From Roseiarcus sp963835955 (GTDB lineage: Bacteria; Pseudomonadota; Alphaproteobacteria; Rhizobiales; Beijerinckiaceae), in the NCBI GenBank assembly GCA_963835955.1, contig CAWIHZ010000017.1, forward strand, positions 1 through 64,000: a stretch of DNA of 64,000 nt, given 5' to 3'. Shown here one piece after another: positions 61,280-64,000 of the stretch. The notes beneath the pieces were generated by a model. It was not told the origin of the DNA. It searched no databases and saw nothing but the letters and a program-made list of their open reading frames with translations. Position numbers and translations under genes: made by a program. Each line of letters begins with the position of its first letter. The first letter of the stretch is position 1.

Positions 61280-63079
61280 ATGACCGCCGAGCCCGCAGCC
61301 AAAACGGCCTCTCTCCGTGCGCTGGCGCCGCTGATCCGCTACGCTCGGCGCCATCTGGGACGGGCGATCGCGGCTTTGGCGGCGCTAATAGTGTCGTCCG
61401 TTGCGACACTGACGGTTCCGTTCGCCCTGCGCCGGATGATCGATTTTGGCTTCTCGAAGGACAGTGGCGGCGCGATCGACATATATTTCCTGGTCGTGGC
61501 GGGCGTTGTGCTGGTCATCGCTCTGGCGGCGGCGACGCGCTACTATCTCGTCACCACGCTCGGCGAGCGCGTGGTCGCGGATCTGCGCCGGGATGTGTTC
61601 GCCCATCTCACAGGGCTCGACGCCTCGTTTTATGACCGCGCGCGTATCGGCGAACTGGTCTCGCGGCTTACCGCCGACACGACCCAGATCAAGGCGGCTT
61701 TCGGTTCTTCGGCTTCGACAGCGCTGCGCAATCTGTTCATGTTCGTCGGTTCGACGGCGTTGATGGTCTACACTAGTCCGAAGCTGTCGGCGCTGGAGCT
61801 CGTGGCCATTCCAGTGATCGCCGCGCCGCTGATAGCTTCAGGCAGCGTCGTCCGGCGCCGCTCCCGGCACGCTCAGGACAGACTGGCCGAAGCGACCGCC
61901 TTCGCGGCCGAGAGTCTCGGCGCGGTGCGCACGATGCAGGCGTTCGGCGCCGAATCGGGCAGCAAGGCGCATTTCGCCGAAGCGATTGAGAGCACTTATC
62001 GCGCCGCCCGCGCCGCCACGGTTACGCGTTCGCTCCTGATCGCGATCGCGGTTTCGCTCGCTTTTTGCAGCGTCGTCTTCGTGTTGTGGCTAGGCGCGCG
62101 CGATGTGCTCGCGGGTCGGATGACGGCAGGGCTTTTGTCGCAATTCGTGCTGTTCGCCGTTCTCGCCGCGACGTCGCTCGGCGAATTGTCGCAGGTGTGG
62201 AGCGAAGCGGCCGCCACCGCCGGTTCCGCGGGGCGCATCGCCGAACTTCTCGCGGTGCGGGCGCTTATCGTTTCCCCGGCGAGTCCGCTTGCGATGCCTA
62301 CGCCTCCGCGCGGCGCGATCGCTTTCCAGCATGTCAGCTTTGCCTACAAGAGCGCGCCGGACGTGCGAGTGTTCGACGATCTCAGCTTCGCGATCGCGCC
62401 CGGCGAACGGGTGGCGATCGTTGGCGCTTCAGGGGCGGGCAAGTCGACGCTGTTCCAGCTCATCATGCGCTTTTACGATTGTGACGAGGGCCGGGTCCTC
62501 GTCGACGGCGTCGACGTGAAGACTGTCGATCCCAAGGACCTCCGCACCCGCATTGCGCCCGTACCTCAGGAGCCTTCGATTTTCGGGGTCACGGTCGCGG
62601 AGAACATCGCCTATGGTCGCGCCGGCGCGAGCGAGCGCGCGGTCCAAGGGGCGGCGCGGCGGGCGGCCGCGGACGGCTTCATCCGCGAACTCGACAAAGG
62701 CTATGCGACGGAGCTCGGCGAGCGCGGCGTGACCCTGTCAGGTGGTGAGAAGCAGCGGTTGGCGATCGCGCGGGCAATCCTGAAAGATGCCGCTGTGCTG
62801 CTGCTCGATGAGGCAACCTCGGCCCTCGATGCGGAGAACGAGGCGCAAGTGCAGGCCGCGCTTGACGATGTGATGAATGGACGAACGACGCTGGTTATCG
62901 CCCACCGACTTGCGACCGTGCTGAAAGCCGACCGGATTCTGGTGATGGAATCCGGGCGCATTGTCGAGGAGGGCGACCACGCTTCGCTGGTCGCGCGCGG
63001 CGGTGTTTACGCGCGCCTGGCGCGGCTGCAATTTCATGTCGGAGCCGTGGCACTGACGGACGGGGGTGCGACAATTTAG
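61280..63079 (+). CDS. ABC exporter, fused transmembrane-ATPase (MsbA-like)
   Basis: A 599-residue half-transporter. Six helices (residues ~20-310) carry LGERVVADLRRDVFAHLTGLDASFYDRARIGELVSRLTADT, the intracellular coupling loop typical of type I exporters. The ATPase has Walker A GASGAGKST, signature LSGGEKQRLAIARAIL, Walker B LLLDEATSALD and the H-loop in AHRL. It works as a homodimer exporting lipids or hydrophobic compounds. ATG 61280 is preceded by GGAAGGG. Confidence 0.9.
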   Translation: MTAEPAAKTASLRALAPLIRYARRHLGRAIAALAALIVSSVATLTVPFALRRMIDFGFSKDSGGAIDIYFLVVAGVVLVIALAAATRYYLVTTLGERVVADLRRDVFAHLTGLDASFYDRARIGELVSRLTADTTQIKAAFGSSASTALRNLFMFVGSTALMVYTSPKLSALELVAIPVIAAPLIASGSVVRRRSRHAQDRLAEATAFAAESLGAVRTMQAFGAESGSKAHFAEAIESTYRAARAATVTRSLLIAIAVSLAFCSVVFVLWLGARDVLAGRMTAGLLSQFVLFAVLAATSLGELSQVWSEAAATAGSAGRIAELLAVRALIVSPASPLAMPTPPRGAIAFQHVSFAYKSAPDVRVFDDLSFAIAPGERVAIVGASGAGKSTLFQLIMRFYDCDEGRVLVDGVDVKTVDPKDLRTRIAPVPQEPSIFGVTVAENIAYGRAGASERAVQGAARRAAADGFIRELDKGYATELGERGVTLSGGEKQRLAIARAILKDAAVLLLDEATSALDAENEAQVQAALDDVMNGRTTLVIAHRLATVLKADRILVMESGRIVEEGDHASLVARGGVYARLARLQFHVGAVALTDGGATI

Positions 63080-63321
63080 CGCGGATGAAAGGCGTCTATC
63101 GGCTCCATCCGATCCGACGACGCTTGACCTTCCGTTCCGATCGTCGTTGGATTTGACGCAGGCCGAATTTACGAGTGGCCGGCGTGGCGTCCAATCGAGC
63201 TGCGTGGTCGGCTCTTGCGACGCAAAGCGGCCCCGGGACGGCGCCCGAGACTTCGCTGAGCGTCTCGTGGCGTCGACGCGAGGATTTGGATCAATTCGGA
63301 AGCCGGGAATTGGCGTCGAGA

Positions 63322-64000
63322 ATGGAAACAGTTGTAAGGAACACAAGCACGCGGCCAATCTCGCGGTCGCACGGGCGCGTGTTCGATCATCTCGTTCTGC
63401 TGAAGCCGCGCGTCATGTCGCTCGTCGTGTTCACCGGGGCCGTCGGCTTCGCGCTGGCGCCGGGACATGTCGACTGGATGAAGCTCTTCACCACACTTTC
63501 GGCGATGGCCGCGGGAGCAGGGGCGTGCGGCGCGCTCAATATGTGGTGGGACGCCGACATCGACGCCATGATGTCGCGCACTGCGATGCGGCCGATACCG
63601 CGGGGCGCCGTTATCGCACGGGAGGCGCTGGCGATTGGCGTTTTGCTGGCGGTCGTGTCGGTGGCCGCGCTCGGAACGCAGGTGAACTGGCTCGCCGGTG
63701 GTTTGCTCGCGCTTACAATCGCCATTTACATTCCGCTCTATACGATGGTCCTGAAGCGCAGCACACCGCTCAATATCGTGATCGGCGGCGCTGCGGGAGC
63801 GCTGCCGCCTGTGATCGGCTGGGCGGCCGCTGCGAACAGCCTGTCGGCGGGTCCGATCGCGATGTTCTTTGTCATCTTCCTATGGACGCCGCCCCATTTT
63901 TGGGCATTGGCGTTGTGCCGCAGCGCCGACTATGAGCGCGTCAAAGTGCCGATGCTTCCCAATGTCGCTGGCCCAACTGCGACGTGCCGTCAAATTCTGA
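63322..64000 (+). CDS. ctaB: heme O synthase (protoheme IX farnesyltransferase), N-terminal part
   Basis: This is the first 226 codons of a UbiA-family prenyltransferase; the rest lies beyond the right edge. LLKPRVMSLVVFTGAVGF, CGALNMWWDADIDAMMSRTAMRPIPRG (with the NxxxDxxxD aspartates) and LYTMVLKRSTPLNIVIGGAAGALPPVIGW match CyoE/CtaB, which attaches a farnesyl group to heme B for cytochrome oxidases. The start ATG 63322 gives the normal N-terminus. No cox genes are seen in the window. Confidence 0.93.
   Translation, partial: METVVRNTSTRPISRSHGRVFDHLVLLKPRVMSLVVFTGAVGFALAPGHVDWMKLFTTLSAMAAGAGACGALNMWWDADIDAMMSRTAMRPIPRGAVIAREALAIGVLLAVVSVAALGTQVNWLAGGLLALTIAIYIPLYTMVLKRSTPLNIVIGGAAGALPPVIGWAAAANSLSAGPIAMFFVIFLWTPPHFWALALCRSADYERVKVPMLPNVAGPTATCRQIL

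Overview
The window is GC-rich and gene-dense, with little intergenic DNA. Gene content points to an alphaproteobacterium, probably order Hyphomicrobiales. Examples are the ATP-grasp/alpha-E/transglutaminase cluster, TatA-TatB-TatC, PEPxxWA-CTERM proteins, an ExoP/Wza-type exopolysaccharide locus, a cobalamin riboswitch before a NiCoT permease, and an Uma2 remnant. The genus cannot be fixed from sequence alone. A Beijerinckiaceae/Methylocystaceae-like or Bradyrhizobium-like host is a guess. No tRNA, rRNA, CRISPR array or intact mobile element was seen.

Layout. 1-4.2 kb: the 5' end of an arsenate reductase-like gene, a Tat-exported HiPIP, a RidA gene coupled to a propionyl/acetyl-CoA carboxylase alpha subunit, and two small hypotheticals. 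4.2-6.9 kb: two PEP-CTERM-type secreted proteins, each behind a copy of the same ~300-bp promoter/leader and each followed by a terminator. 7-9.7 kb: a sterol-desaturase-family hydroxylase, an intergenic unit with a perfect palindrome and a terminator (possible small RNA), a decayed IS630 transposase and a DUF4239 membrane protein. 9.8-13.8 kb: a transglutaminase-like protein lacking its catalytic cysteine, an alpha-E protein, a circularly permuted ATP-grasp and Aat. 13.9-16.6 kb: a B12 riboswitch, a cobalt/nickel permease and a His-rich metal transporter with an inserted soluble domain. 16.7-28.3 kb: exopolysaccharide genes (deacetylase, CelD-type acetyltransferase, degenerate Wzc/ExoP, Wza-like lipoprotein, GT4, a frameshifted initiating sugar-phosphate transferase, O-antigen ligase-like protein, methyltransferase), with decanucleotide repeats after the Wzc-like gene.

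28.3-41 kb: an Uma2 pseudogene, enoyl-CoA hydratase, Kup, a ribose-type ABC importer, RhlE, an IscA-TfoX pair, a DUF815 ATPase and an EamA exporter. 41-50 kb: a LytM/LysM lipoprotein, a Pcm-like methyltransferase, SurE, SerRS (with an AT-rich insertion), a choloylglycine-hydrolase-like enzyme, another EamA exporter and tatABC. 50-64 kb: a glycerophosphodiesterase, a haloalkane dehalogenase with an AraC regulator and an NTF2-like protein, an orphan ParA with a translationally coupled small partner, a rare glycosyltransferase-adenylate cyclase fusion beside a methyltransferase, small redox enzymes, two divergent RibD-C/DHFR-like paralogs, an ABC exporter and the start of heme O synthase.

How genes work together. 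The carboxylase, RidA and enoyl-CoA hydratase belong to acyl-CoA/amino-acid metabolism. HiPIP is a likely Tat substrate for the Tat operon in this window. The exopolysaccharide cluster covers initiation, transfer, polymerisation/ligation, chain-length control, export and decoration. The most unusual item is the glycosyltransferase-adenylate cyclase fusion at 55.2-57.5 kb. Next come the cysteine-less transglutaminase, the ParA/coupled-partner pair and the duplicated PEP-CTERM promoter units.
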